DNA of 64,000 bases from Adineta ricciae (lineage: Eukaryota; Rotifera; Eurotatoria; Adinetida; Adinetidae), in assembly GCA_905250025.1 (NCBI GenBank), contig CAJNOJ010000328.1:43211-107210 (forward strand). The letters are read 5' to 3'. The notes under the pieces are model-generated. The model was not told where the DNA came from. It was given only the letters and a program-made list of their open reading frames with translations, and made no database searches. Positions 1-9,485 of the stretch are shown here, one piece after another. Within the stretch, counting starts at the first letter, position 1, and each line of letters opens with the position of its first letter. The position numbers were made by a program, and so were the translations under genes.

Positions 1-597
1 TACTAACGGTTTTTTTATGTAAAAACTTCTTCAGGCATTGTCAATACAAGATAAACAGGACATCAATTAGATAAAAACATTTAAGAGAAATTCAGCGATG
101 TTCATTCAGTATTCTTATGAGATTTTCGTATAAGCACACAAAATTGGAGCTCTGAAAAAACACAGCGAAACTAGCAAATTAATATGGTAGTTGAATCAAT
201 AGAAACAACTGTTCATAGAATTTTTAATTACACACAAAATTTGATAACGCATCATAAAAATAATCTTTTTGATTTTTTCGTTTGAATGTTAATAATGTAT
301 CGCAATACATTAATGTTATTGAGGAATATTTTTGTTCTAATTCGCATGGCTTTCTAAGACGCTCACCACTGTCAAAGAATCCTACCGACAGAATGCATCC
401 AGCTAAAACAAGCGATCTTTTGCCTCAACAAACAGAAGGCAATTAAGGATATAAAAAAACTCTCTTCAATTATGTCTTTCAGACCAAAGTGTTTTTTTCG
501 GCGAGTCAAACAGTCGATGTTTGCGGAACTGATTTCTATCAGAAAGAGATTAAAAAATAGATTATTTCTCTGCCTTCTCAGAAAAAAAAAGTAGAAG

Positions 598-606
598 TAT
601 ATAAAT
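598..606 (+). promoter_or_regulatory. TATA box of the 7TM receptor gene
   Basis: The sequence TATATAAAT lies 105 bp before the ATG at 711. An initiator-like pyrimidine stretch (TTCATTCT) follows about 30 bp downstream, so transcription probably starts near 630. Upstream (1-597) is AT-rich with no coding signal that I can see. Confidence 0.5.
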
Positions 607-710
607 GCACGAAAGGGAAAATTATTTCATTCTGTTGAGTATACTCAATCAAAGTAACGTATTCACTTCGGTATAGTTTACCACGAAACAAATAAATTTT
701 TAAGAAAACA

Positions 711-1667
711 ATGAACCAGTCTGGATATAATTCTGATTACGAAGATGTATACAAGTCGCCTGTTCTTTGGATGTGGCTTCTGGCTGTTTTCATTGGACCC
801 TCAGTCGTTTGCTATGTCTTTCTGCTCTATCATTTTTTTGCCATACGAACTCTTCGTCAAGGGATCAATAATCATATTGTTATCGTTGTTCTCATTCTGG
901 GCCTCATGTACACTCTCATTGACATTGCTAGTTCAATAACATATTATCGTTTACATCGTCAGGTTTGGCCACAATCACCAGCATTTTGTTATTTCTGGCT
1001 GTGGATTGATTATGGAGTATTCAATACAATCACCGTTTTATTAGCATGGGGTTCATTTGAAAGACATATTCTTGTCTTTCATCACCAGTTAACGAATACT
1101 CGTTTCAAGCGCATTATTTTTCATTACATACCTATGTATTTTATTCTCACGTATATGACCCTGTATTATACCGTGCTAGTATTTTTCTATCCATGTCAAA
1201 ATGATTGGGATTACAACTGGGCTGTTTGTGGAGTGGATGGATGTTATCATGAGAATGTGATTATAGCCTATTTCGAACTTTATTTCCATGGTATCATACC
1301 CATGATAGCAATCACATTGTTCAATATTGCATTGCTGATTCGTGTCATGTGTCATAAACGAACGGCTCAACAACGAGTTGCATGGAAAAAGTATCGTAAA
1401 ATGGCTTTTCAATTGCTCAGTATTGTGGCACTTTATCTATCCATCAATTTCCCATTATCTGCTATTGACATGTTGAGTTTAGTCGGAATCAATGTCGAAG
1501 GTCAAGTATCGCGTATTATATCGTTTCTCGGATATCACACTATTATGTTTTTACCATTTGTATGTCTCGCAGGCTTGCCGGAAGTTTGGAAAAAAGTAAA
1601 AGGTATTTTTCATATAACTACAGCACAAATAGCACCGTTCCAAACTCAACCAAACAATAACCACTGA
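711..1667 (+). CDS. Rhodopsin-like 7TM receptor, single exon
   Basis: A 318-residue protein with seven hydrophobic segments at about residues 18-42, 53-77, 93-116, 134-160, 186-210, 232-256 and 268-292. After TM3 it has SFERH where class A receptors have DRY, so the acidic-arginine pair is kept as E-R. Cysteines before TM3 (SPAFCYFW) and in the second extracellular loop (WAVCGVDGC) could form the usual disulphide. The C-terminal tail is short and Q/N-rich. The ligand is unknown; such divergent orphan receptors are abundant in bdelloids. A TATA box lies upstream and AATAAA downstream. The ATG is the first in frame, and there is no sign of an intron or damage. Confidence 0.85.
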   Translation: MNQSGYNSDYEDVYKSPVLWMWLLAVFIGPSVVCYVFLLYHFFAIRTLRQGINNHIVIVVLILGLMYTLIDIASSITYYRLHRQVWPQSPAFCYFWLWIDYGVFNTITVLLAWGSFERHILVFHHQLTNTRFKRIIFHYIPMYFILTYMTLYYTVLVFFYPCQNDWDYNWAVCGVDGCYHENVIIAYFELYFHGIIPMIAITLFNIALLIRVMCHKRTAQQRVAWKKYRKMAFQLLSIVALYLSINFPLSAIDMLSLVGINVEGQVSRIISFLGYHTIMFLPFVCLAGLPEVWKKVKGIFHITTAQIAPFQTQPNNNH

Positions 1668-1759
1668 ATATTACAGAAAAAGTGTCAGAAATGAATTGAG
1701 AAAACTGTAGAATGGACAGAGTCGTTCATATTTTTCTTCGTTGTGATCTATGAAATTTA

Positions 1760-1765
1760 AATAAA
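1760..1765 (+). terminator. Polyadenylation signal AATAAA
   Basis: AATAAA lies 93 bp after the stop codon of the 7TM receptor gene, the expected spacing for a eukaryotic poly(A) signal. Confidence 0.5.
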
Positions 1766-2995
1766 AATTGACATCGATTAAAAAAAAGTTTCAACTACAG
1801 GAGAAAAGAAACGAATAAATAGTTGATTTTTTCCCTTTATTAGGTGAATTTTCAATATTACTTATGAAATCCTTCAGATAACGATGTCCTTTTTTTGTTA
1901 TGTAAAAACTGTGATAGTTAGACCCTATCAGTACATGTTGAGGGTGTGTGAGAGTGGGTGTGAGTATCTTCTTGTTCTATACTTTTACCTACACTCTAAC
2001 TCTTACCCAAAGCAATAGCTCAATGTCGTATTTAGAATGCAGAGAGTGCGTTTAAAACTGCACCAAAACTCTTTGGTCAGTCATATACAGTACATGTACA
2101 TAATGACTTTTCTATGAAAACAGTATTATTTGCAGCTTTGGGAGACAAATGTGAAGCTACTCATTTGAGACGGCAGCATACGACACCTTTCGAATACTTT
2201 TTCCTCAATCAATGATATTATTCTGTCATTTTCATTTTGCAAAGAACATCATGAAGCATTTGAAAAAAATGCGTAAGTTAGTGCATGCATATCTAAACAA
2301 ATATATGCACATGAATTATTTCTGCAGACTTTTTTCATCCGTAGAAGAAAATGATCTTATTGAATTTTTAAAGCGGTCCATTATTAACATTGAAACATAA
2401 GCTGAAAGATCTTTGGAACAATATTACACGTACTAATCGATCGTCAAGTCATCTTTTCATAAAGAAAAAATCGCTGAAATCAACACTGACTGACATAGCG
2501 TCACTTCGTACAACTGCAACAATTGCTACTAATACGACGCACACAAAAATATAACTTCTTAGTACTGATTCTTTTTACTATCTCGTATAAGCTGTTGGGT
2601 ATGAATACTAAATGGAATGTACCTGTTCTGACTATTCAGCAGCGTTTGGTTTTTTGATTATCTTTCAGGTTTAAATAGTAACGAGTAGAATTCTCGATAT
2701 TTACTATTCCTTGTAATTGTAAAAACTCCTTTAATTTCGCCTCAATTCGTTTTGGTGTCTGTTTCAGAGAATATTTCTTAGCGATTTTGAAGCAATTTTT
2801 CGAAAGAAAATCGATTGTCAGATTAGGCATATTTCTCCAAATAATCGGGTTATGCGAACGAATCTGTGCCAGTTCTACAGCAACATATGCAAAATCGCTG
2901 GCTTGGACACAAATATATTTCATGTGATCAACTGTAAGAACATCTCCTTAAAATGACTATCTTTCACCTCGTTAGTCATTTGTGTTCATAATTCA
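1766..2995. other. Intergenic, with one unassigned small ORF
   Basis: Mostly AT-rich intergenic DNA. A G/T-rich patch at 1936-1965 has telomere-like GGGTGT and GTGGGTGTG words. A minus-strand ORF at 2636-2923 (95 codons, charged and amphipathic, with FLSKNCFKIAKKY and KRIEAKLKEFLQL) could be an exon, but I do not recognise it. A plus-strand ORF at 2212-2400 is not convincing. Confidence 0.3.
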
Positions 2996-4306
2996 CAGGA
3001 AGGTACTCCGCTGTGACCAATTGTTTCGTCAATGCATACACCGACAACCAGCATTTCTAAATTTCTCGATCAATTACTTCGACCGTTGTTTGATAAACAC
3101 GTTCGTTCAACAATAAATATTGACGATGTTGATCTCATTCGCTGTCTCGAAGTATATGCCGCAAATGACTATTTGGAACCAACAACTTTATTCCACCTGA
3201 TGCCATTCGGAAATTAGCTCATCTGATTTTGACAGAAAAATGTGTTTACGTATGATAAGAAATTCCATCGACAAGTAGTCGATGATGCAATGGGATCAGC
3301 TTTTACTCGAACTTTGGCCAATATCTTTATGTGGAAATGGGAAAAACCGTTTGTCCTTTATCAAACAAGTTCAAATGAAACTTATGGTCGGCACGTTTAC
3401 CTTTTGATTTAAGTGCTATACCAGCAACTTATCTATCTCATTGCTCTTTACTACAGATAGATTGATGACATCATCTGTACATCGAACGAATCTTTCGATA
3501 AAATCAATCGAATGTTAGATGAAGCCAACTTATTTCGTCCCAATATCAAATTAGTGCGTCAAATTGGCTCAAGCGTATCATTTTTCGATGTTCAGATCGA
3601 AAATAAAAGTGGCACATTGCTAACATCAGTTCATCACAAAGAAGCAGCAGAACCGTATGTGATAACATTTACACCTAATCATCCAAAGCATGTATTCACG
3701 AATGTCAGCTATACGGCACTTTTACGAGCCATTCGATATTCTTCAACATTATCAACATTTGAAAGTGAACGATGCTCCATCAAATTAATGTTGTTGTATA
3801 ACGGGTAAGATAAACGTACCGATTTCTCAATCTAATCATTCTCTTATTCACAATTTGTAGGCATTCACCCCGATTCATTCAATACATTCTTTGCTGTCAA
3901 TGAAGCAAATCAAAATGTGACCATTATCATATACAATGATGATGATTTTCGCAATAAACACCAAGCGCCATTACATAGACTAACTATTCCAGAAATGGCT
4001 GTCCAATCAAGGATATCAAGAGCAGCATATAGTAACAATGAAAACTCTACATATAATCAAATGAATCCATCAAATAATAACCATCTATCTAAATGGAATA
4101 CTAATATCATTGTCCGTTACACTTATGAAAATCGATTAGCGGGCTGCAAAAAAGATATCCATCAATTTTGGGACCAACACTTTCAGCACACTTCCGTAGT
4201 CAGCGCACGCCTGACAATAGATAATGCAATCAAAAACTTCCTCACTATATATCCTTGTATATATACGTACTCGTTTCTTCTATGCGCCTCCGATTCATCA
4301 TACTAA
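2996..4306 (+). pseudogene. Penelope-like element reverse transcriptase, broken
   Basis: A degenerate PLE (Athena-type) reverse transcriptase. Recognisable blocks in order are PIVSSMHTPTTSISKFLDQL (from about 3014), AMGSAFTRTLANIFMWKWEK (3289-3348), the palm IDDI block near 3462, FFDVQIENKSGTL with VHHKEA (3580-3650), FTNVSYTALLRAIRYSSTL (3700-3750) and a C-terminal KKDIHQFWDQ (4150-4180). Damage includes an in-frame TGA just before the first block, an internal deletion after LEPTTLF that removes part of the palm, frame changes near 3240, and no intact Tyr before IDD unless an intron (about 3388-3455) is removed. A GT-AG intron of about 54 bp fits at 3807-3860. No GIY-YIG endonuclease is seen, as in the EN-deficient telomeric PLEs of bdelloids. 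Confidence 0.75.
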
Positions 4307-4360
4307 GCTACTAAAGTTGACAATTACTACGATCATTTAAGTGATTACATAGTCTAGTAC

Positions 4361-4400
4361 CAACTGAGGAGACCCTTGAGCAAGATCGAAACGCGTCTTG
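4361..4400 (+). ncRNA. Degenerate hammerhead-type ribozyme motif after the PLE
   Basis: CTGAGGA (4364-4370, consensus CTGATGA) is followed by an imperfect stem II with a GAGC loop, then GAAAC at 4388-4392 and GCGTC, whose GTC would be the cleavage triplet ending at 4397. CAA (4361-4363) can pair with TTG (4398-4400) as stem I. Stem III is minimal (AC-GC-GT), as known for PLE hammerheads. One core base is changed, so it is probably inactive. Confidence 0.45.
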
Positions 4401-4549
4401 ATTTTGCTTTGGCACCCTCACCCTCAAGACATTAATTTATGCATGTGGAAGAATTCAAGTTACGACTTATATATATTCTCATGCACGTAGATTTTCCGAA
4501 AAAGTAAACAACGAAATGAAAAAAAGGGACATAATTCAACTTTAGAAGA

Positions 4550-5390
4550 TCAATAAAAACTTTTCTCGCTGACATCTGATACTATTGATACTTGTGATCC
4601 ATCAGCATGTGATTTTGGCACCAGTTGCCTTATTTCATATTCATAGATATTTGGTTTTGAACCGTGTAATTGTTGGTGTTCTTCATATTCTTGTTTTTCG
4701 ATTTGTTTACGAATTGTTAACCGATTAGATGAATTAGAAAGATGTTTGTTTACTGTTATATTGCCGTTTTTGCAAACAGTTCGAAAGAAATCGGATGTTA
4801 ATAATTTCTCAATTTCATCGTCATCAATATGCCCTTCATCATGTGGTTGAATTCTAGACAATGTCGATTGAAGATTAAGAGAATTCGTATCAGATATTGA
4901 ATCAATCTTTAGTTGTTCAGCTGGTACGTATATTGTGTTAATACTACAATGAGACGAACCAATTGGAATAGTCTCACTATCTAATGAATTAGTATCCAAC
5001 AATGGAATTTTTTGTTCTACCATTGGTTCGAACAACAATGTACTACCAATCTTTTCACTCTGTATCTTTTTTCTTGGTGAATTATGATCGGATTCTAAAC
5101 CGTAACGATAGTTTTTGCTTCGTTTATTTTGACCTATAGAGAAAAAAGTTTTCTACAGATAATATTTCTCATATGAGAAAATTAGACTTACATGAAACAC
5201 AGGAAAATGTGGATGACATAATAGTACGAAATAAAGAAGAAAGTAATGGCATGCTGGCAATAGGCAAAAACAAAGAAATGTGCCAAATTTGTAGTCTTCT
5301 TATACTTTTGTATTTGTTTAAAGCAATGCTTTTACACGTGTAGTTTATTGATGAAAATATTTCATACAAAGAAAAAAAGAAAAACTTCAT
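4550..5390 (-). CDS. Unknown two-exon protein with a hydrophobic N-terminal part
   Basis: Not recognised. The exons are 5192-5390 and 4550-5133, separated by a 58 bp GT-AG intron (GTAAGT...CTATAG) that splits a Cys codon. The spliced frame stays open for 783 bp (260 residues). The N-terminal third has a hydrophobic stretch (IWHISLFLPIASMPLLSSLF), possibly a membrane anchor. The rest is polar, Ser/Asn/Glu-rich and probably disordered or cytoplasmic, with an acidic patch (DEGHIDDDEIEKLL). The first ATG may not be the true start, since further 5' exons cannot be excluded. The intron and phase agreement argue for a real gene. Confidence 0.5.
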
Positions 5391-5591
5391 TCGTTTTTTT
5401 TACTTAGTAGAAAAAAGACGTTGAGAGTCAACACAAAGCAGTAAATCGAAGGATAACGAGAAAAATAATAGAAGGAGCATGATGACGTGACTTGTTTGTG
5501 TATATAACTAAATAATAAGATATACGACGTACATTATTGACTGATAATAACTATATAGCGATAATAAGAAAAACTGGGTAACCTTCCCGGA

Positions 5592-6177
5592 AAGATTGCT
5601 TTAACCATAGGTGACCTAGAAGATATAGGTTTTGCTACTACTCAATAATTTCATGTCCTTATTACTGGTCGACGTCAAGATGCTCTTGATGATACGCTAA
5701 CAAAACTTGGCAGTAATAAAATAACTGCAATCAAAGGTGATGTATCGTATATGGACGATTTCGACAAACTGTGCGATGTGGTTAAAAAAAGAAAAAGGAT
5801 ATTTAAACATTGTTTTTGCTAATGCCGGTGCATACGAAGTAGTACTGTTAGATTCTATAAACGACTCATATTTTGATCGTTTGTTTAATACTAGTGTCAA
5901 AAAAATGTGATTTATTATTCAAAAAGCATTACCAATACTAATAGATGGTGGATCGATTATCTTGAATGTATCTATTCTTACTACGAAAGTATTTCCTTAT
6001 CATAGTGTTTACAGTGCTACAAAGGTTGCTAGTCGTTCTTTTGCTCGTTGTTGAGCAATTGATTTGAAAAATTCACAAATTCGGGTAAATGGTTTGAGCG
6101 CAAAACCAACAGAGACCTCAGCAATCAAAAATATTGTTAATGCTGAAGAGAAAAGAAGAAAATCTACGCCTCGTTAG
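5592..6177 (+). pseudogene. Short-chain dehydrogenase/reductase (SDR), decayed
   Basis: Blocks of a classical SDR can be read across frames: a degraded Gly-rich start (5592-5660), LITGRRQDALDDTLTKLGS (5655-5712), GDVSYMDDFDKL, NAGAYEVV (5821-5844), KALPILIDGGSIILNVSIL and the catalytic YSATK (about 6011-6025). The reading is broken by a frame change near 5785, an in-frame TGA near 5906 and another near 6052. The GRRQ and NAG wording resembles bacterial FabG-like or glucose-1-dehydrogenase-like SDRs, so transfer from bacteria is possible but unproven. The protein would be an NAD(P)-dependent oxidoreductase; the substrate cannot be told. Confidence 0.7.
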
Positions 6178-6478
6178 ACGATCTTACAGTACTACGTAGA
6201 ATGTGGCTTCTTCTATCTCGATTCTTGAGACTCACTATAAAAAGTTTGTCTTCTGCCGAGATAGTCTTGTAATTCATGCAATGATCGAATTTTTCTTTCA
6301 TTGCCGTTTTCATAGCCAATTCCATATCAGATGATGCATTTCGATTCAAATAATGACGAAGTGATTCAAGAACTACATACGTGAAACCGAATGATGGATA
6401 TTTGCTGGTCGATAACATCTCAGTCGCTTCAGCAAAGTATGAAAGACATTCAAACAGCATAGAGAGAATTATACCCAT
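6164..6478 (-). pseudogene. hAT-family transposase fragment
   Basis: A 104-residue reading with LSYFAEATEMLSTSKYPSF, then YVVLESLRHYL and MELAMKTAMKEKFDHC. This resembles the middle of hAT/ZBED transposases, before the C-terminal dimerisation region. No BED finger, catalytic residues or HATC motif are present, so it is an isolated remnant. Its 3' end abuts the SDR pseudogene on the other strand. Confidence 0.6.
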
Positions 6479-6911
6479 TCTTCATTCGGCGATTTCAAAT
6501 TAATTAGATGTGCTTGTTTCTTGACTGAGACTCCGTTGATTTGAGAGAGATTTCGGTAGATGACAGGCAAGATGGATTGATATAAAGATGAATTATTCGT
6601 AGTGTAAAGTTTTAAACTGATGTATTTGACGGATTCGTTTCTTTTTTGAATATTTCATTTGTTTTTTAGAAATGAGCGTGAATGAAGGAGTTGTTGACTT
6701 ATAACGATAAAAGAAAGAGAAGAGATGAAATAAATTCTTATTTAAGTAGATAATCAACAAGATATGCTGACAAAAACAATGTTCCTCTTTTATGATATTC
6801 TTTAAGAATTGAAAGTTGGAAAAAATGTTCTGACGTGCGTGAGATGATTTATAACGTGAAATCTATTCAAGTAATTCGGTTAAGAGTGAGCATAAGTGGT
6901 TACCCTCATTC
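6479..6911. other. Intergenic, no gene seen
   Basis: AT-rich sequence downstream of the epimerase gene. I see no coding or RNA signal beyond short chance ORFs. Confidence 0.4.
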
Positions 6912-7919
6912 CTATTTTAAATTTTCAAAATACCATTTGCAAACGAATTCCAATCCTTGCGAAGTATTACATTTCGGTTGGTATGATAGAATATTTTTAG
7001 CTTTTTCGATAGAAGCTTGAGAATGTGGAATATCTCCCAGTCGTTCAATACCATAGATAGGTTTAATATCAGCAATAATTGGATCATAACAAGAAAGATT
7101 AGAGCGTAAACTGGTAAATAATTCATTTAATGTTGTTTTTCCGCCAGATGCTACATTGATTATTATATTTATCTGAGTAATCTTAGGTGAGTTTTCATTT
7201 GTATTTAATCGTTCAAGAATAATATTAGTGGAAGTTACCATAGCAAGTTCATTAGCTTGTATAACATTATCAATGTAGGTAAAATCTCGAGAATAACTTC
7301 CATCACCATTGATTATTGGTCGTTCATGTTTGATCAAACATTTGATAAATAATGGAATCACTGCTGCATAAGAACCATTTGGATTTTGTCGTTTACCAAA
7401 AACATTAAAATAACGTAATCCAATTGTTTCAATTCCATATAAGTTGGTGAATATTTGTGCATAAAGCTCGTTAACATATTTAGTAATTGCGTAAGGTGAC
7501 AATGGTTTACCAATATTTTCCTCAACTTTTGGTAATTCTTTTGAATCTCCATATGTTGATGATGAAGCTGCATAAATAAATCGTTTTACACCGGCATCGC
7601 GTGCAGCAACAAGCATGTTTAAGAAACCATCAATATTTACTGAATTTGTGGTAATAGGATCATCTATTGAGCGTGGTACACTTCCTAACGCCGCTTGATG
7701 AAAAACATAATCAACATTCTGAACGGCTTTTCGACACGTCTCAATATTTCGAATATCGCCTTCAATAAGTTCAAATGATGAATTGAGTAAAAACGACTCA
7801 ATATTATGACGATATCCTGTAGAAAAATTATCTAGACAGATTACTTGATGATTTTGAAGAAAGTATTCACAAAGATTCGAACCAATAAATCCTGCGCCAC
7901 CTGTAATCAATATTTTCAT
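6912..7919 (-). CDS. UDP-N-acetylglucosamine/-uronate 4-epimerase, TviC/WbpP-like
   Basis: A 335-residue extended SDR. The NAD-binding motif GGAGFIGSNL is at residues 7-16, with ICLDNFSTGYRHNI following. The catalytic set is visible as ASSSTYGD and YAITK. LRYFNVFGKRQNPNGSYAAV and RDFTYIDNVIQANELA are typical of the TviC/WbpP/WbgU group that epimerises N-acetylated UDP-hexoses or UDP-hexosaminuronic acids at C4. Length is normal for the family and there is no intron. It lies 62 bp downstream of the dehydrogenase gene in the same orientation, matching the tviB-tviC/wbpO-wbpP gene order of bacteria. Bacterial origin is inferred. The substrate could also be plain UDP-GlcNAc/GalNAc. Confidence 0.85.
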   Translation of the reverse strand: MKILITGGAGFIGSNLCEYFLQNHQVICLDNFSTGYRHNIESFLLNSSFELIEGDIRNIETCRKAVQNVDYVFHQAALGSVPRSIDDPITTNSVNIDGFLNMLVAARDAGVKRFIYAASSSTYGDSKELPKVEENIGKPLSPYAITKYVNELYAQIFTNLYGIETIGLRYFNVFGKRQNPNGSYAAVIPLFIKCLIKHERPIINGDGSYSRDFTYIDNVIQANELAMVTSTNIILERLNTNENSPKITQINIIINVASGGKTTLNELFTSLRSNLSCYDPIIADIKPIYGIERLGDIPHSQASIEKAKNILSYQPKCNTSQGLEFVCKWYFENLK

Positions 7920-7981
7920 TTTAAATTAATCTAAAATATGAAGAAGTCATTTTTATTAACAGAAAGAAAAAAATGATAAAA
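7920..7981 (-). promoter_or_regulatory. Short spacer with a splice-acceptor-like site before the epimerase ATG
   Basis: Read on the minus strand, this 62 bp spacer has a pyrimidine tract (TTTTTTTCTTTCTG) and then CATATTTTAG, ending 10 bases before the ATG. That is too short for an obvious separate promoter but suits a 3' acceptor for spliced-leader trans-splicing, a process known in rotifers. Confidence 0.35.
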
Positions 7982-9262
7982 TTATAATCGTCCATCAACA
8001 ATATCTTTTGGTAAAATTCCTTTAACATCGTAAAGAACTTTATTAGCGGTTGACATTGAAGAAAAATCATACAAAGAAAATTCTTGATGAGCTACTGCAA
8101 TAATAACTGTATCATAATTTTCAATAATTATTTTCTTATTAATCATCTGAAATTCATTTGTAGATTTAAGAGTAATTTTATATTCATTATAAACTTTTTC
8201 TGAATCTGCCCATGGATCAACAACATCCACGAGACAACCAAATTCTATTAATTTATTAATAATATCAATAACTTTAGAATTTCGAATATCATGGCAATTT
8301 TCTTTAAAAGTTATACCTAAAATTAATATTTTTGCACCATTAATTTGTATATTTTTACGTATCATTAATTTAATAACTTGTTCAACAATAAAACATCCCA
8401 TACTATCATTCATGCGACGTGCGCTTGAGACAATTTCTGGATAATAGTTTAATTGACAAGCTTTATGTATTAAATAATATGAGTCAATACCAATACAATG
8501 ACCACCAACTAATCCTGGTTCATATGGAATAAAATTCCATTTTGTTCGAGCAGCTTTTAATACTTCATGAGTATCAAGATTCATCAATCGAAAAATACGT
8601 GTTATTTCATTCATAAGAGCAATATTGACATCACGTTGAACATTTTCAAGCATTTTCGCTGCTTCTGCTACTCGAACAGATGGTGCTACGTATGTACCTG
8701 CTGGAATTATTTCTTGATAAAGTTCATTTATTTCTTGACTAATCGCAGGTGTTGAACCTGAAATAATTTTACAAACATTACTCAGTTGATGATTTTGATC
8801 TCCGGGATTGATACGTTCAGGTGAATATCCACAAAAAAAGTTTTCATTATATTTTAAACCGCTTATTCGTTCTAAAATTGGAACACATTCATCTTCTGTT
8901 ACACCAGGATAAACAGTTGATTCGTATATAACTATATCGTCCTGTTTTAAAATTTTTCCAATCATTTCTGATGATTTCAATAGATTTGACAAATCAGGTT
9001 GGCGTTGTGCATTAACTGGTGTTGGAACAGCAACTATAAATATTTGCGCCGAACGAAGATCATCTAATGAATAAGAATATTGAAGAAATTCAACACATTT
9101 TAAGTTTTCGCTTGAAAATTCATTTGTAGAATCATGACCAAGTTTAAGTTCATTTATTCGATCTTTGTTAACATCGAAACCAATTGTCGGACGATATTTT
9201 CCGAATTCAATACTTAAAGGAAGTCCAACATAACCTAGACCTATGACAGCAATAGTTTTCAT
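7982..9262 (-). CDS. Nucleotide-sugar dehydrogenase, TviB/WbpO-like (UDP-HexNAc 6-dehydrogenase)
   Basis: A 426-residue protein of the UDP-glucose/GDP-mannose dehydrogenase family. The N-terminal NAD fold has IGLGYVGLPLSIEFG (residues 6-20), followed by VAVPTPV and YESTVYPGVTED. The central domain has FCGYSPERINPGD and AEAAKMLENVQRDVNIALMN. The conserved region around the catalytic Cys is VGGHCIGIDSYYL. The C-terminal UDP-binding part has LGITFKENCHDIRNSKV. The family oxidises C6 of a UDP-sugar twice, giving the uronic acid; the TviB/WbpO-type wording suggests UDP-GlcNAc or UDP-GalNAc rather than UDP-glucose. It is intron-less and intact, placed just upstream of the TviC-like gene. Horizontal acquisition is the simplest explanation but is inference. 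Confidence 0.87.
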   Translation of the reverse strand: MKTIAVIGLGYVGLPLSIEFGKYRPTIGFDVNKDRINELKLGHDSTNEFSSENLKCVEFLQYSYSLDDLRSAQIFIVAVPTPVNAQRQPDLSNLLKSSEMIGKILKQDDIVIYESTVYPGVTEDECVPILERISGLKYNENFFCGYSPERINPGDQNHQLSNVCKIISGSTPAISQEINELYQEIIPAGTYVAPSVRVAEAAKMLENVQRDVNIALMNEITRIFRLMNLDTHEVLKAARTKWNFIPYEPGLVGGHCIGIDSYYLIHKACQLNYYPEIVSSARRMNDSMGCFIVEQVIKLMIRKNIQINGAKILILGITFKENCHDIRNSKVIDIINKLIEFGCLVDVVDPWADSEKVYNEYKITLKSTNEFQMINKKIIIENYDTVIIAVAHQEFSLYDFSSMSTANKVLYDVKGILPKDIVDGRL

Positions 9263-9485
9263 CTAAAAAAATGTCGAACCATCATATTATATTTCCTTAA
9301 TTCAATGAACCCTTGAGGAATCTTTCGCAGCTTTTAACTCGACTACAATAACACTCACTAGAAAATTTTACAGTATAGTAAAGAAGAAGAATCTATCTGT
9401 GATGTATGTAGCTTTATTGTCGATAAAACACCATCATCCAAATCAAACCACACGTATATATACATGTAGATAATATATGTGTGAG
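9263..9485 (-). promoter_or_regulatory. Upstream region of the dehydrogenase gene
   Basis: Read on the minus strand, the start codon is immediately preceded by CATTTTTTTAG, a good 3' splice-acceptor match, so the mRNA may begin with a noncoding exon or spliced leader. No TATA box at normal distance is obvious. Confidence 0.3.
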
